From assembly GCA_963621995.1 (NCBI GenBank), contig CAVFFZ010000021.1, positions 1-22,299 on the forward strand: a stretch of DNA of 22,299 bases, written 5' to 3'. This document shows, one piece after another, positions 15,578 to 22,299 of this stretch. The notes beneath the pieces were generated by a model, which was not told the DNA's origin, did no database searches, and worked only from the letters and a program-made list of their open reading frames with translations. This DNA is from UMGS1663 sp963621995. GTDB taxonomy: Bacteria > Bacillota > Clostridia > TANB77 > CAG-508. Each line of letters opens with the position of its first letter. Within the stretch, counting starts at the first letter, position 1. Position numbers and translations under genes: made by a program.

Positions 15578-15671
15578 AAAAATTCCCCTATATTTTTTGC
15601 TATTTTATAGTGTATCACAAAAGCTAAAAAAAATATAGCTTTTTTTATTTTTTTAACTCTTATTTACGCAT

Positions 15672-15696
15672 AGTTAATTTTATTTTAAAATTAACT
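15672..15696. promoter_or_regulatory. Perfect inverted repeat, candidate operator in the divergent region
   Basis: AGTTAATTTTA (15672-15682) and its exact reverse complement (15686-15696) are separated by TTT. The repeat lies seven bases upstream of the asnS -35 box, between two divergent genes. It has no T-run after it, so a protein-binding site is more likely than a terminator. In AT-rich DNA a chance palindrome is possible. Confidence 0.4.
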
Positions 15697-15703
15697 GTTA
15701 TAC

Positions 15704-15732
15704 TTGTTTTATTTTTTATTTTATTATATAAT
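15704..15732 (+). promoter_or_regulatory. Sigma-A promoter of asnS
   Basis: TTGTTT (15704-15709), 17-base spacer, TATAAT (15727-15732). The leader of about 30 bases leaves no room for a T-box riboswitch. Confidence 0.65.
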
Positions 15733-15766
15733 ACTTACATTATTTGAGATTTAAGGAGGTTATTTT

Positions 15767-17158
15767 ATGGAAAATACTTTAGTAAAAGACTTATATAGAA
15801 ATACAAAAAATTATATAAATAAAGAAGTGCAAGTATCTGGATGGGTAAGAACTGTTAGAGATTCAAAAACTTTTGGTTTTATTGAATTAAATGATGGATC
15901 TTTTTATACAAATATTCAGATAGTTTTTGATGATACCTTAAATAATTTCGTAGAAATTTGTAAATTAACAATCAGTTCATCAATAATTGTTACTGGTAAA
16001 GTTGTTGAAACTCAAAATGCTAAACAACCATTTGAAATAAAAGCTTCAAATGTTGAAATTTATGATTTATCAGATAGTGATTACCCTCTTCAAAAGAAAA
16101 GACATACTTTTGAATATTTAAGAACTATTGCACATTTACGTCCAAGAACCAATACATTTAATGCTGTATTTAGGGTACGTAGTGTTCTTTCTTATGCTAT
16201 TCATAAATTTTTCCAAGAAAGAGGATTTGTATATGTTCATACTCCACTTATAACTTCTAGTGACTGTGAAGGTGCAGGAGAAATGTTTACAGTTTCTACT
16301 TTAGATTTTAACAACATTCCAAAAACAGAAGATGGCAAAGTTGATTATTCTAAAGACTTCTTTGGCAAAAACTCTCATTTAACAGTTAGCGGACAATTAG
16401 ATGTCGAAAATTATGCTTTTGCATTTAGAAATGTTTATACATTTGGTCCTACTTTTAGAGCCGAAAATTCTAACACAGTAAAACACGCTGCTGAATTTTG
16501 GATGATTGAGCCTGAAATTTGTTTTGCTGATTTAAATGATGATATGAACTTAGCCGAAGATATGGTAAAATACATTATTACTTATGTATTAGAAAATGCT
16601 CCAGAAGAAATGCAATTTTTTAATAAATTAATTGCCCCTGGTTTATTAGAAAGATTAAATCATGTAATTAATTCAGATTTCGGTAGAATTACTTATACAG
16701 ATGCAATAAAAGAATTAGAAAAAGTAAATGATAAATTTGAATATAAAGTACATTGGGGCTCTGACATTCAAACAGAACATGAAAGATATTTAAGTGAAGT
16801 TATTTTTGGAAAACCAGTATTTGTTACAGATTATCCAAAAGAAATTAAAGCTTTTTATATGAAACAAAATTCTGATGGGAAAACAGTTGCAGCAGCTGAT
16901 CTTTTAGTTCCAGGAATTGGTGAATTAATTGGAGGAAGTCAAAGAGAAGAAGATATTGAAAAATTAAGAGCAAGAATGAAAGAATTAAACTTAAATGAAG
17001 AAGACTACTGGTGGTATTTAGATTTACGTAGATTTGGTAGTAGCAAACATGCTGGTTTTGGATTAGGTTTTGAAAGAATGATGATGTATTTAACAGGAAT
17101 GCAAAATATTCGTGACGTTATACCTTTCCCAAGAACTCCGAAAAATTGTGAATTTTAG
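15767..17158 (+). CDS. asnS: Asparaginyl-tRNA synthetase
   Basis: A 463-residue class IIb synthetase that charges tRNA-Asn with asparagine. The N-terminal OB-fold anticodon domain spans about 18-102. Motif 2 begins FRAENSNT (230-237) and continues HAAEFWMIEPE, typical of AsnRS, and motif 3 is GFGLGFERMMMYLTG (430-444). The AsnRS-type ending PFPRTPKNCEF is intact. Length is normal. A strong AAGGAGG site lies seven bases before the ATG. The gene stands alone on the plus strand with its own promoter and a hairpin terminator, divergent from the flippase-like gene. Direct charging by AsnRS means a transamidation route to Asn-tRNA is not required. Confidence 0.96.
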   Translation: MENTLVKDLYRNTKNYINKEVQVSGWVRTVRDSKTFGFIELNDGSFYTNIQIVFDDTLNNFVEICKLTISSSIIVTGKVVETQNAKQPFEIKASNVEIYDLSDSDYPLQKKRHTFEYLRTIAHLRPRTNTFNAVFRVRSVLSYAIHKFFQERGFVYVHTPLITSSDCEGAGEMFTVSTLDFNNIPKTEDGKVDYSKDFFGKNSHLTVSGQLDVENYAFAFRNVYTFGPTFRAENSNTVKHAAEFWMIEPEICFADLNDDMNLAEDMVKYIITYVLENAPEEMQFFNKLIAPGLLERLNHVINSDFGRITYTDAIKELEKVNDKFEYKVHWGSDIQTEHERYLSEVIFGKPVFVTDYPKEIKAFYMKQNSDGKTVAAADLLVPGIGELIGGSQREEDIEKLRARMKELNLNEEDYWWYLDLRRFGSSKHAGFGLGFERMMMYLTGMQNIRDVIPFPRTPKNCEF

Positions 17159-17162
17159 ACGT

Positions 17163-17193
17163 AAAAGACAATCTTTTATATAGATTGTCTTTT
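17163..17193. terminator. Hairpin terminator between asnS and the methyltransferase gene
   Basis: A perfect 12-bp stem AAAAGACAATCT/AGATTGTCTTTT (17163-17174 with 17182-17193) and a seven-base loop, just after the asnS stop. It lies between convergent genes and could work in both directions. Confidence 0.8.
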
Positions 17194-17236
17194 ATTGTAC
17201 TATAATTAAAAGAAATTATATTTTATTTTAATTGGC

Positions 17237-18037
17237 TTACTTTAATCTTCTTAAATATTCATATAAAATTACACCTGTTGCTACTGCTACATTTAAACTT
17301 TCCGTTTTTCCAAGCATTGGTATTTTTACTTTTATATCTGCTAAATTCATTACTTCGTTTGAAACTCCATTTGCTTCATTTCCAATTACTATCACTTTTT
17401 TGCTATAATTTATATCATAAATACTTTTATTTGTATTTAAAGATGTTGCTGTTATTTCGTATTTATGATTTTTCATGTTTTTTAAAGTTTCTATAATATT
17501 ATTACTTCTTACTATATTTACTCTATAAATTGCTCCCATTGTAGAACGAACTACTTTTGGATTGTATGGATCTGCTGTTTTTTCTGAAATAATAACTTGT
17601 GAAAGTCCCACACTATCTATAGTTCTTAATATTGTTCCTAAATTTCCTGGGTCTTGAATGCCATCTAGAACAACTATTATATCTTCATTATATGATATAT
17701 TCTCTTCACTATTTTGCTTATTTATTGTTGCTAATATTCCTTGTGGATTAGTTACATCTGTTAATGTATTAAATACTTTTTCTGTAACATACACACAATC
17801 TTCTTTAGCAATTCCATATAATAACTCTTTATCTATTGTTCCATTGTTTATACATTCTTCGCAAATTACAATTTTATCTATACTAGCATTTTCTAAAATT
17901 GCTTCTTTTATCATTTTTATGCCTTCTACAATAAATTTATTTTCTTGGTCTCTATATTTCTTTTCTTTTAGTTTTTTTATATTTTTAACTATTTCATTAT
18001 CTTTACTTGTAATAACTTGCACTTTTCTCTTCTCCAT
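17237..18037 (-). CDS. TrmH/SpoU-family RNA 2'-O-methyltransferase
   Basis: A 266-residue SPOUT enzyme that methylates ribose 2'-OH in rRNA or tRNA using S-adenosylmethionine. An N-terminal substrate-binding domain (about 10-105) is followed by the knotted catalytic domain. Motif 1 is DGIQDPGNLGTILRT (125-139) with the catalytic Asn and Arg, motif 2 is IGNEANGVS (218-226), and motif 3 is IPMLG followed by SLNVAVA (239-253). The exact target (23S rRNA as in RlmB-like members, or tRNA) cannot be told. The start is slightly uncertain: the ATG at 18037 has a poor ribosome site, while a GTG five codons in has GGAG at nine bases. It starts 21 bases after the end of mfd and is probably co-transcribed with it. 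Confidence 0.88.
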   Translation of the reverse strand: MEKRKVQVITSKDNEIVKNIKKLKEKKYRDQENKFIVEGIKMIKEAILENASIDKIVICEECINNGTIDKELLYGIAKEDCVYVTEKVFNTLTDVTNPQGILATINKQNSEENISYNEDIIVVLDGIQDPGNLGTILRTIDSVGLSQVIISEKTADPYNPKVVRSTMGAIYRVNIVRSNNIIETLKNMKNHKYEITATSLNTNKSIYDINYSKKVIVIGNEANGVSNEVMNLADIKVKIPMLGKTESLNVAVATGVILYEYLRRLK

Positions 18038-18058
18038 TCTTTTTTTATAAGGTATTTA

Positions 18059-18592
18059 TTACTTTTCATCGACATTATTTGACATTAGAAATTCTTCAAT
18101 TTCTTTTAATTTTTCTTTATCATTTTTGCCCTCTAACATTAATGTAATATAAGGTTCCATTCCTGGTGAAAACTTAACTCTTCTATTGTATTTCTTCACT
18201 AATATAGTTACTATATCAATACTAAACTTATTATTATCATATAAAAATACAACTCCATCTCTTTTTTGTGTAATTTTTAATATATTTGCATTTCTTCCTA
18301 AGTTTTTAATTCTTGCTATTTCTAATAGATTTTCAACTTCGCTTGGCATTTGTCCATATCTATCTATTATTTCATCTGTAACATTTTGTATATCTTCCTC
18401 TGTTTTACATAGTGCTATATCTTGGTATACCTCAATTTTTTGACTACTATTTTCTATATATTCTTCAGGTATATAACATGATACTGCTAAATCTATTTGA
18501 ATATCTTTCTCTTCCACTTCTTCAATTCCTTGCATTTGTTTTAAAACTTCATCTAATAGTTTGCAATATGTATCATATCCTACTTGTTCCAT
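18059..18592 (-). CDS. mfd: Mfd C-terminal part, separated by a frameshift
   Basis: A 177-residue reading frame that continues the helicase end and TRCF C-terminal domain (D7, the autoinhibitory UvrA-contact region) of Mfd. It opens MEQVGYDTYCKLLDEVL, which in intact Mfd directly follows QHGH. That QHGH is encoded in the same frame just upstream (from 18613), so the apparent start is internal and this is not an independent gene. Nothing upstream looks like a ribosome site. Joined to the upstream frame by removing one base, it yields an Mfd of about 1172 residues, a normal length. If the frameshift is real, this segment would normally be untranslated. Confidence 0.85.
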   Translation of the reverse strand: MEQVGYDTYCKLLDEVLKQMQGIEEVEEKDIQIDLAVSCYIPEEYIENSSQKIEVYQDIALCKTEEDIQNVTDEIIDRYGQMPSEVENLLEIARIKNLGRNANILKITQKRDGVVFLYDNNKFSIDIVTILVKKYNRRVKFSPGMEPYITLMLEGKNDKEKLKEIEEFLMSNNVDEK

Positions 18593-21578
18593 ATGACCAT
18601 GTTGAATTTCTCCGTAACATACTTCCTGCTCCTCTTATTTCCAAATCACGCATAGCTATTTTGAAACCTGAACCAAACTCGGTAAATTCTTTTATAGCTT
18701 TTAATCTTTTTTCTGCTACTTCTGTTAATAGTTTGTCTCTTTTGTACATAATATATGCATATGCTTGTTTATCTGACCTTCCAACTCTACCTCTTATTTG
18801 ATAAAGTTGCGCCAAACCTAGTCTATCTGCATTTTCAACAATTATAGTATTTGCATTTGGAATATCTATACCAGACTCTAAAATTGTAGTACATACAAGT
18901 ACATCAACCTCGCCTTTTATAAAGCTCATCATTATTTCTTCTAGTTCATTACCTGTCATTTTTCCATGTGCATATGCTACCCTTGCTTCAGGCACTAAGT
19001 TTTCAATTTGAATTGCTTTACTCTCTATCCCTTCAACTTTGTTGTACAAATAAAATACTTGACCTTTTCTTTCTAGTTCTTTTGTAATTGCTTCTTTTAT
19101 TATTTCCTCATCATATTCTAATACATAAGTTTGAACAGGTCTTCTGTTTTGTGGTGGTTCATATATAACAGACATATCTCTAACTCCAACAATAGACATA
19201 TGAAGTGTTCTAGGAATTGGTGTTGCTGTCATAGTTAGAACATCTATACTTGCCTTGTATTGTTTTATTTTTTCTTTGTCTTTAACTCCAAAACGATGTT
19301 CCTCATCTATTATTAGCAATCCTAAATCTTTAAATTCTACATCTTTACTTAAAATTCTATGCGTTCCTATTACAACATCAACTTCGCCCAATTTAAGCTT
19401 TCTTATTACTTCGTCTTGTTCTTTCTTAGTCCTAAAACGATTTAATAATTCTACTCTTATTGCAAATTCTTCCATTCTTTGTTTAAAACTTTCATATTGT
19501 TGGTTTGCCAAAACTGTAGTTGGGACCAAATATGCCACTTGTTTTTGATCCATAACAGCCTTAAAAGCTGCACGTATTGCAACTTCAGTTTTGCCATATC
19601 CAACATCTCCACAAAGAAGTCTATCCATAGGTCTTGGCTGTTCCATATCTTTTTTAGTTTCTTCTATACAACGAAGTTGGTCTTCTGTTTCTGTATATGG
19701 GAAGCTGTCTTCAAATTGTTTTTGCCATTCATTATCTTTTGAAAAAGCAAATCCTTTAATTTTCTGCCTTTTAGCATATAACTCCATAAGTTCTTTTGCA
19801 ACTTCTTGTAAGTTTCTTTTAACCTTTTGCTTTGTATTTTCCCACTCTTTGCTTCCAAGTTTATTTATTTTAGGTACTGCTTCTCCACCGCCAATGTATT
19901 TTCTAATGCTATCTAAATCATTAGTTGGAATATAAAGCATATCGTCATTACGATAACGTATTTTTATATAGTCTTTTATAATTCCATCTGCTTTTAAAGT
20001 ATTTACTCCTACAAACTGACCAATACCATGGCTTTTATGAACAACATAATCGCCAATTTTTAAATCCGCAAATACAACCTTTTCCCCCTGCTTAAAGCTA
20101 CTAGAAAGTTTTCTTTTCTTCTTAATAGAAGGGGCAAATAATTCATCTCCTGCAATAACAATTAAGTTCAAGTCATAGCATTCAAACCCAGAAGATAAAC
20201 TTCCCTCTGCCACCATTACCATTGTAGGTGTTTCCTTTTGAATAGTCTTTCCTTTTTGTAGCACTTGTTCTAGTGAATTTCTACTATATGGAATTTCCTT
20301 TTCTTGCAATAATTTAACAAATTTATCTGTTTCCTCTTTATTACCTGCTAAAACTATAACTTCTTTTTTTTCATTTAAAGCTTTTATTAAATCTCCAATT
20401 AATATTTCTATTTCGCTTTTATAATATTTTACATCTCTATAATTAAAATTGTATTTTGTATTTGATACAGTTTTAGCTCCTAAATCTTGTTTTTCTAAAT
20501 ATACTACTTGCTTATTTTCGTTTACATAGTCTATTTGTTCAATATTTAATATTGACTCTGGAACATATTTTTCTTTTTCTATTAGTGCTTTTATTAAATT
20601 TTTATTTTCTATTAAAATGTTATCTGTCCTTTGTTTTATTTTAGATAATTCATCAAATAGAATAACAAAATCATTTTCTAAGTAGTCTAAAAATGTTTCT
20701 GTTTTTTCATAAAAGCTATTAAAATATTTATCTATTTTACTAATATAATCTCCAGATTCTATTAATTCTATATCTTTATTTATAATTTCTTCTATCTTAT
20801 TTCTATAATCACTTTTGGCTTTTACTTTATCTATATATTCATTATTGTTTTGAATTTTTAGAACTATATTTTTTAGTTCATCTTCTAATATAAATTCATG
20901 TGCTGGCATTATTTCTATTTTGTCTAACATTTCATTTGAACGTTGTGATGAAATACTAAAATTCCTAATAGAATCTACTTCATCTCCCCAAAGTTCAACA
21001 CGTACACCTTTTGTTTCTGTAAGTGCCACATCTATTATATCTCCACGCACACTAAATTGACCCTTTCCTTCGATTAGGTCATTTCTTTCATATCCTAATA
21101 AAATTAAATTCTGTTTAACTTCTTCTAAAGAATATCTTTTTCCCACCTTAAATTCTAAACAATTTTTATACAAACTTAATTTTGTAATCATTTTTTGCAT
21201 TAAAGCTTCTACTGTTGTTATAACTATTTTAGCCTTTTTCTTTTGAATTTTGTTTAGTATTTCAATTCTTTCATATGGCAAGTCTTTGCTTTCTGCAATA
21301 TAGTCATAACTTGCAATTTCTCTTTTAGGAAAATATAGCACTTCTTCAAATTCATTTGTAAAATAGCTTAAGTCTTTTGCTATTTTTCTTGCCTCTATTT
21401 CGTTGTATGTAACAATACAAATTGGCCTATTTAAGCTTTGCTTTGTGCTATATGCAAATTGAACTTTTCCAACGTCTGATAAGCCCGATATTGTTATCGG
21501 GCTATTTTTTTCTTCTATTTCTTGTATATATTGTTTGAATTTTTGGAGTTCTTGTAGCTTTAATATAATAGTATTCAT
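18573..21578 (-). CDS. mfd: Transcription-repair coupling factor Mfd, frameshifted near the C-terminus
   Basis: Mfd frees RNA polymerase stalled at DNA lesions and recruits UvrA. This frame covers 1001 codons. The N-terminal UvrB-like region (about 1-400) is followed by the RNA polymerase-interaction domain (about 505-565, GDYVVHKSHGIGQFVGV). The translocase has Walker A GDVGYGKTE (657-665), DEEHRFGV (758-765), TATPIPRTLH (784-793) and motif VI GRVGRSDKQAYAY (930-942). After RGAGSML (982-988) it leaves the conserved sequence and stops 13 residues later. The expected GEIQHGH continues in another frame, showing one extra base at 18614. The ATG has a GAGGAG site. As written the protein lacks the end of the TRG/D7 region. 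A sequencing error, a recent mutation or recoding are all possible. Confidence 0.93.
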   Translation of the reverse strand: MNTIILKLQELQKFKQYIQEIEEKNSPITISGLSDVGKVQFAYSTKQSLNRPICIVTYNEIEARKIAKDLSYFTNEFEEVLYFPKREIASYDYIAESKDLPYERIEILNKIQKKKAKIVITTVEALMQKMITKLSLYKNCLEFKVGKRYSLEEVKQNLILLGYERNDLIEGKGQFSVRGDIIDVALTETKGVRVELWGDEVDSIRNFSISSQRSNEMLDKIEIMPAHEFILEDELKNIVLKIQNNNEYIDKVKAKSDYRNKIEEIINKDIELIESGDYISKIDKYFNSFYEKTETFLDYLENDFVILFDELSKIKQRTDNILIENKNLIKALIEKEKYVPESILNIEQIDYVNENKQVVYLEKQDLGAKTVSNTKYNFNYRDVKYYKSEIEILIGDLIKALNEKKEVIVLAGNKEETDKFVKLLQEKEIPYSRNSLEQVLQKGKTIQKETPTMVMVAEGSLSSGFECYDLNLIVIAGDELFAPSIKKKRKLSSSFKQGEKVVFADLKIGDYVVHKSHGIGQFVGVNTLKADGIIKDYIKIRYRNDDMLYIPTNDLDSIRKYIGGGEAVPKINKLGSKEWENTKQKVKRNLQEVAKELMELYAKRQKIKGFAFSKDNEWQKQFEDSFPYTETEDQLRCIEETKKDMEQPRPMDRLLCGDVGYGKTEVAIRAAFKAVMDQKQVAYLVPTTVLANQQYESFKQRMEEFAIRVELLNRFRTKKEQDEVIRKLKLGEVDVVIGTHRILSKDVEFKDLGLLIIDEEHRFGVKDKEKIKQYKASIDVLTMTATPIPRTLHMSIVGVRDMSVIYEPPQNRRPVQTYVLEYDEEIIKEAITKELERKGQVFYLYNKVEGIESKAIQIENLVPEARVAYAHGKMTGNELEEIMMSFIKGEVDVLVCTTILESGIDIPNANTIIVENADRLGLAQLYQIRGRVGRSDKQAYAYIMYKRDKLLTEVAEKRLKAIKEFTEFGSGFKIAMRDLEIRGAGSMLRRNSTWSYGTSRI
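18611..18620 (-). other. mfd: Single-base insertion site in mfd
   Basis: On the minus strand the run ATG TTA C GGA holds one base too many. Reading GGA after TTA restores the family sequence RGAGSMLGEIQHGH. The surplus base is at 18614 or an equivalent neighbour. Confidence 0.85.
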
Positions 21579-21609
21579 TGTAAGTATCTCCTCGCTTTTG
21601 ATTTATTCT

Positions 21610-21638
21610 ATTATATATTATTTATGAATAAATTGAAA
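21610..21638 (-). promoter_or_regulatory. Possible sigma-A promoter of mfd
   Basis: A good minus-strand TATAAT (21610-21615) lies about 30 bases before the mfd start. The matching -35 region TTTCAA (21633-21638, spacer 17) is weak. Confidence 0.35.
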
Positions 21639-21659
21639 TAGTTTTTTATAATTAAATAA

Positions 21660-21700
21660 AAAGAAGTGGTATAGTTTTATGTTTACTATATCACTTCTTT
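21660..21700 (-). terminator. Terminator between the surface-protein gene and mfd
   Basis: A 16-bp stem (21660-21675 with 21685-21700) with one mismatch on the minus strand and a nine-base loop, followed on the minus strand by TTTTTATTT. It should end transcripts of the gene at 21797. Confidence 0.7.
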
Positions 21701-21776
21701 AAAAATAGTATTAAAAAATTTACACACTAATCTTGACAAGATCGAAAATTTTTATTGTCTCTTAAACACCATTTAT

Positions 21777-21804
21777 CTTTCTAGCTTTTTACAAAGCTAG
21801 AAAG
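21777..21804. other. Perfect hairpin overlapping the stop codon of the surface-protein gene
   Basis: A 12-bp stem CTTTCTAGCTTT/AAAGCTAGAAAG (21777-21788 with 21793-21804) with a four-base loop that reads GTAA on the minus strand. The TAG stop is in one arm. There is no T-run after it, and a proper terminator lies about 80 bases further on, so it is not an ordinary terminator. DGR variable regions are typically followed immediately by such a hairpin or cruciform. Confidence 0.65.
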
Positions 21805-21919
21805 TCGCGCTCAAGCGAACACAAACACCATTACTATTAACAGTGCAGACGCACGTAAATCCTTGGTCGAAATCGGAAGCATATGCATTCATGGTACCGG
21901 ACTGCGAAGACGACCAATA
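21797..21919 (-). other. Candidate DGR variable region (last 40 codons)
   Basis: From the YWSSS motif to the stop, codon use changes abruptly: TCG, TCC, ACC, GTC, TGC, CGC and GCG appear although the neighbours avoid them. GC is about 45 percent by hand count over 21801-21930. From the Ser after YWSSSQ through the last Cys, 22 of 27 codons end in C or T, as expected if AAC or AAT codons in a template were randomised at their adenines. The ending VRLSATF looks constant. Confidence 0.55.
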
Positions 21920-22299
21920 TATTTCGCTAAGCTCTAAGTTTGCATAATTGCTTGTCGTAACTCCTAGGTCTTTATATAAAAAGTCTCCAAATGCACTCCA
22001 TTCTCCTTTTGATGGAACAAACCACCCTTCTGATACTTTTGTTTGAATTGCTCCCCACATATCAATATAAGCTGCTGTTGTTGTTTGCTCTCCATAATAG
22101 CTACTATTCCATCTTCCTATTTCTGTTGCTGTTTTTGTTTTTCCTTGTCCAAAATCATTTACTCTATATCCTGTTGAATCATCTAGTTTTTCATATGCAT
22201 TATTGTACCAATAAAATCTTTTTTTTCCATCTTTTTGGAAATCCTCTAATGCCATTACATAAAACCTATCCGTTCCACTTGTTCCTTCTACTTCTCTTA
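21797..22299 (-). CDS. C-terminal part of a C-type-lectin-like surface protein, probable DGR target
   Basis: The reading frame stays open to the window edge, so this is the 3' end of a longer gene with 166 residues visible. The order is FYVMALEDF, a Trp/Tyr-rich stretch (RFYWYNNAYEKL), GWFVPSKGEWSAFGDFL, then IYWSSSQ and a terminal VRLSATF. This is the pattern of formylglycine-enzyme/C-type-lectin-like domains that end many clostridial surface proteins, often behind a prepilin-like N-terminus. Such domains present diverse ligand-binding surfaces in diversity-generating retroelement target proteins, and the last 40 codons have the matching composition. No reverse transcriptase, Avd or template repeat is nearby; mfd follows. 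The gene ends within a perfect hairpin and is followed by a terminator. Ligand and location are inferred, not shown. Confidence 0.75.
   Translation of the reverse strand, partial: REVEGTSGTDRFYVMALEDFQKDGKKRFYWYNNAYEKLDDSTGYRVNDFGQGKTKTATEIGRWNSSYYGEQTTTAAYIDMWGAIQTKVSEGWFVPSKGEWSAFGDFLYKDLGVTTSNYANLELSEIYWSSSQSGTMNAYASDFDQGFTCVCTVNSNGVCVRLSATF

Noticed and set aside
15619..15650. Hairpin AAAAGCTA/TAGCTTTT with a T-run as a plus-strand terminator
   Set aside because: No plus-strand gene ends upstream of it, since the flanking gene runs the other way; probably chance structure in AT-rich DNA.
15653..15766. T-box riboswitch upstream of asnS
   Set aside because: The promoter lies about 35 bases before the start codon, leaving no space for a specifier stem or antiterminator.

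Overview
This window looks like chromosomal DNA from an AT-rich, endospore-forming Clostridia (Bacillota), probably an uncultured gut-type lineage. The signs are a very low GC content, strong AGGAGG-type ribosome sites, TTGACA/TATAAT promoters with 17-base spacers, Firmicutes-type housekeeping genes (murT-gatD, mnmA, mfd, separate aspS and asnS), a PdaB-like deacetylase, and promoters matching forespore and mother-cell sigma factors. Almost all genes lie on the minus strand. The plus-strand exceptions are the Cys-rich protein at 2190, the deacetylase at 7703 and asnS at 15767.

Layout, left to right. Positions 1-2650 hold the first codons of a gene leaving the window, a tandem-OB-fold SSB-like protein with a TTG start, a membrane-anchored PdaB-like deacetylase and a divergent Cys-rich protein with a sigma-K-like promoter. 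Positions 2700-3780 hold a 48-residue protein and a sulfite-exporter-family (TSUP) transporter split into two half-size genes, behind an exact sigma-G consensus that abuts a REP-like palindrome. Positions 3810-7640 hold a cysteine desulfurase, a small membrane protein whose promoter sits in phased 11-base A-tract repeats, and a murT-gatD pair in which GatD lacks both expected catalytic residues. Positions 7700-11230 hold a canonical NodB deacetylase and a two-gene unit for a large pilin-like surface protein and a small membrane protein, bracketed by two copies of a 38-47 base palindrome. Positions 11231-17200 hold a small coiled-coil protein, mnmA, aspS, a flippase-like membrane protein and a divergent asnS. 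Positions 17237-21578 hold an RNA 2'-O-methyltransferase and mfd, which carries a one-base frameshift. The right edge holds the 3' end of a C-type-lectin-like surface protein.

The most interesting signal is that last gene. Its final 40 codons have much higher GC than the surrounding DNA, use codons foreign to the neighbours, are rich in NNC/NNT codons, end in a conserved-looking block (VRLSATF) and run directly into a perfect 12-bp hairpin. This is the architecture of the variable region of a diversity-generating retroelement (DGR) target protein. No reverse transcriptase or template repeat is visible here, so it would be a remote target or have its RT outside the window.

Functional links: the cysteine desulfurase is a plausible sulfur donor for MnmA. 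MurT/GatD and the two deacetylases act on the cell wall. The sigma-G and sigma-K-like promoters suggest that part of 2100-3750 is expressed during sporulation.
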